Translations under genes and position numbers: made by a program | Assembly (NCBI GenBank): GCA_023446675.1 | Contig: JAEXPO010000211.1 | Coordinates: 1 to 5,400 of the forward strand | From: Bacillota bacterium | Lineage (GTDB): Bacteria > Bacillota > Clostridia > DSM-8532 | Reading direction: 5' to 3' | DNA: 5,400 nucleotides | Part shown: positions 5,063 to 5,400 of the stretch, in pieces | Layout of the letters: each line of letters opens with the position of its first letter | Position numbering within the stretch: the stretch's first letter is position 1 | Notes under the pieces: generated by a model | Database searches by the model: none | What the model saw: only the letters and a program-made list of their open reading frames with translations | Told to the model about the DNA's origin: nothing

Positions 5063-5400
5063 TTATTCCATTACTATCCGATTTCGCCCCTGTTCCTTGG
5101 CCATGTACATCCTGGCATCGGCCCTGTCGATAAGGCTGTCCTCCGAGCCCTCCCCGCAAGCTGCCACACCGCCGCTTATAGTAATTTTAATGTCTCCACT
5201 GTCACCAAATACCGATTCCCCAATCCTGCGGCGGAGCCTGTCGGCCAGCTGCCAGGCCTCTTCCCTGGAGGTATAGGGAAGAATAAGAAGAAATTCCTCT
5301 CCCCCATAGCGCCCGGCCACGTCAGTTACCCGGATACTGTTTTTAATGCATTCCGAAACACCTATCAGAACCTGATTTCCGACAAGATGCCCATAGGTGT
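5063..5400 (-). CDS. GGDEF-domain diguanylate cyclase, C-terminal part, cut by window edge
   Basis: The last 112 codons of a gene that begins beyond position 5400. The frame is open to the edge. The apparent GTG 'start' at 5320 is an internal valine. The visible translation opens TYGHLVGNQVL, the usual 'NDTYGH--GD-VL' block of GGDEF domains with Asn where Asp is common. It continues through IRVTDVAGRYGGEEFLLILP, so the active-site loop is GGEEF, an active variant. RVTD precedes it by exactly five residues, the canonical RxxD inhibitory site, suggesting product feedback by c-di-GMP. The end (SGGVAACG, then LIDRADARMYMAKEQGRNRI) is the standard C-terminal helix. It should make c-di-GMP from two GTP. 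N-terminal sensor or membrane domains lie outside the window. No convincing terminator follows the stop. Confidence 0.93.
   Translation of the reverse strand, partial: TYGHLVGNQVLIGVSECIKNSIRVTDVAGRYGGEEFLLILPYTSREEAWQLADRLRRRIGESVFGDSGDIKITISGGVAACGEGSEDSLIDRADARMYMAKEQGRNRIVME

Noticed and set aside
5063..5320. GGDEF frame taken as a complete 85-aa gene starting at GTG 5320
   Set aside because: The frame stays open to the window edge and the upstream codons encode the expected TYGH and RxxD motifs, so 5320 is an internal valine.

Overview
The window looks like an ordinary chromosomal stretch from a Gram-positive anaerobe of the Clostridia, possibly Lachnospiraceae-like. This is inferred from roughly balanced base composition, strong purine-rich ribosome binding sites, a consensus sigma-A-type promoter and the character of the proteins. 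No species is claimed. Every gene I can support lies on the minus strand, so transcription runs from high to low coordinates.

Right end (5400 down to about 4780): the C-terminal part of a GGDEF diguanylate cyclase enters from beyond the window edge. A non-coding spacer of roughly 300 bases follows. It holds only a bulged inverted repeat and a weak -10-like box near the next gene. Middle (4758 down to 3512): a small GNAT N-acetyltransferase, then 35 bases later an IclR-family regulator.

Centre and left (3420 down to 252): a well-defined sugar-acid catabolic operon. A TTGACA-17-TATAAA promoter is followed by an 18-bp perfect palindrome plus a third half-site, lying where a repressor would block transcription. 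Next come a KDPG/KDPGal-type aldolase, a PfkB-family 2-keto-3-deoxy sugar-acid kinase overlapping it by 4 bases (ATGA), a 176-base spacer filled by a degenerate 9/18-bp repeat array, and a galactonate dehydratase (DgoD). A good intrinsic terminator closes the operon. The three enzymes form a complete De Ley-Doudoroff route: D-galactonate to 2-keto-3-deoxygalactonate, to its 6-phosphate, to pyruvate plus glyceraldehyde 3-phosphate. The IclR gene just upstream is the obvious candidate regulator. No transporter is visible in the window.

Left edge (250 down to 1): a short unexplained open frame directly after the terminator, then the first 41 codons of a GrpB-family (UPF0157) protein running off the window.

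There is no sign of a mobile element, CRISPR array, tRNA, rRNA or defence system. The most unusual items are the 9/18-bp repeat array before dgoD, the three-half-site operator, and the mixed gene content of the operon compared with E. coli dgo (PfkB kinase instead of DgoK, IclR instead of GntR-type DgoR). I do not see a previously undescribed system here.
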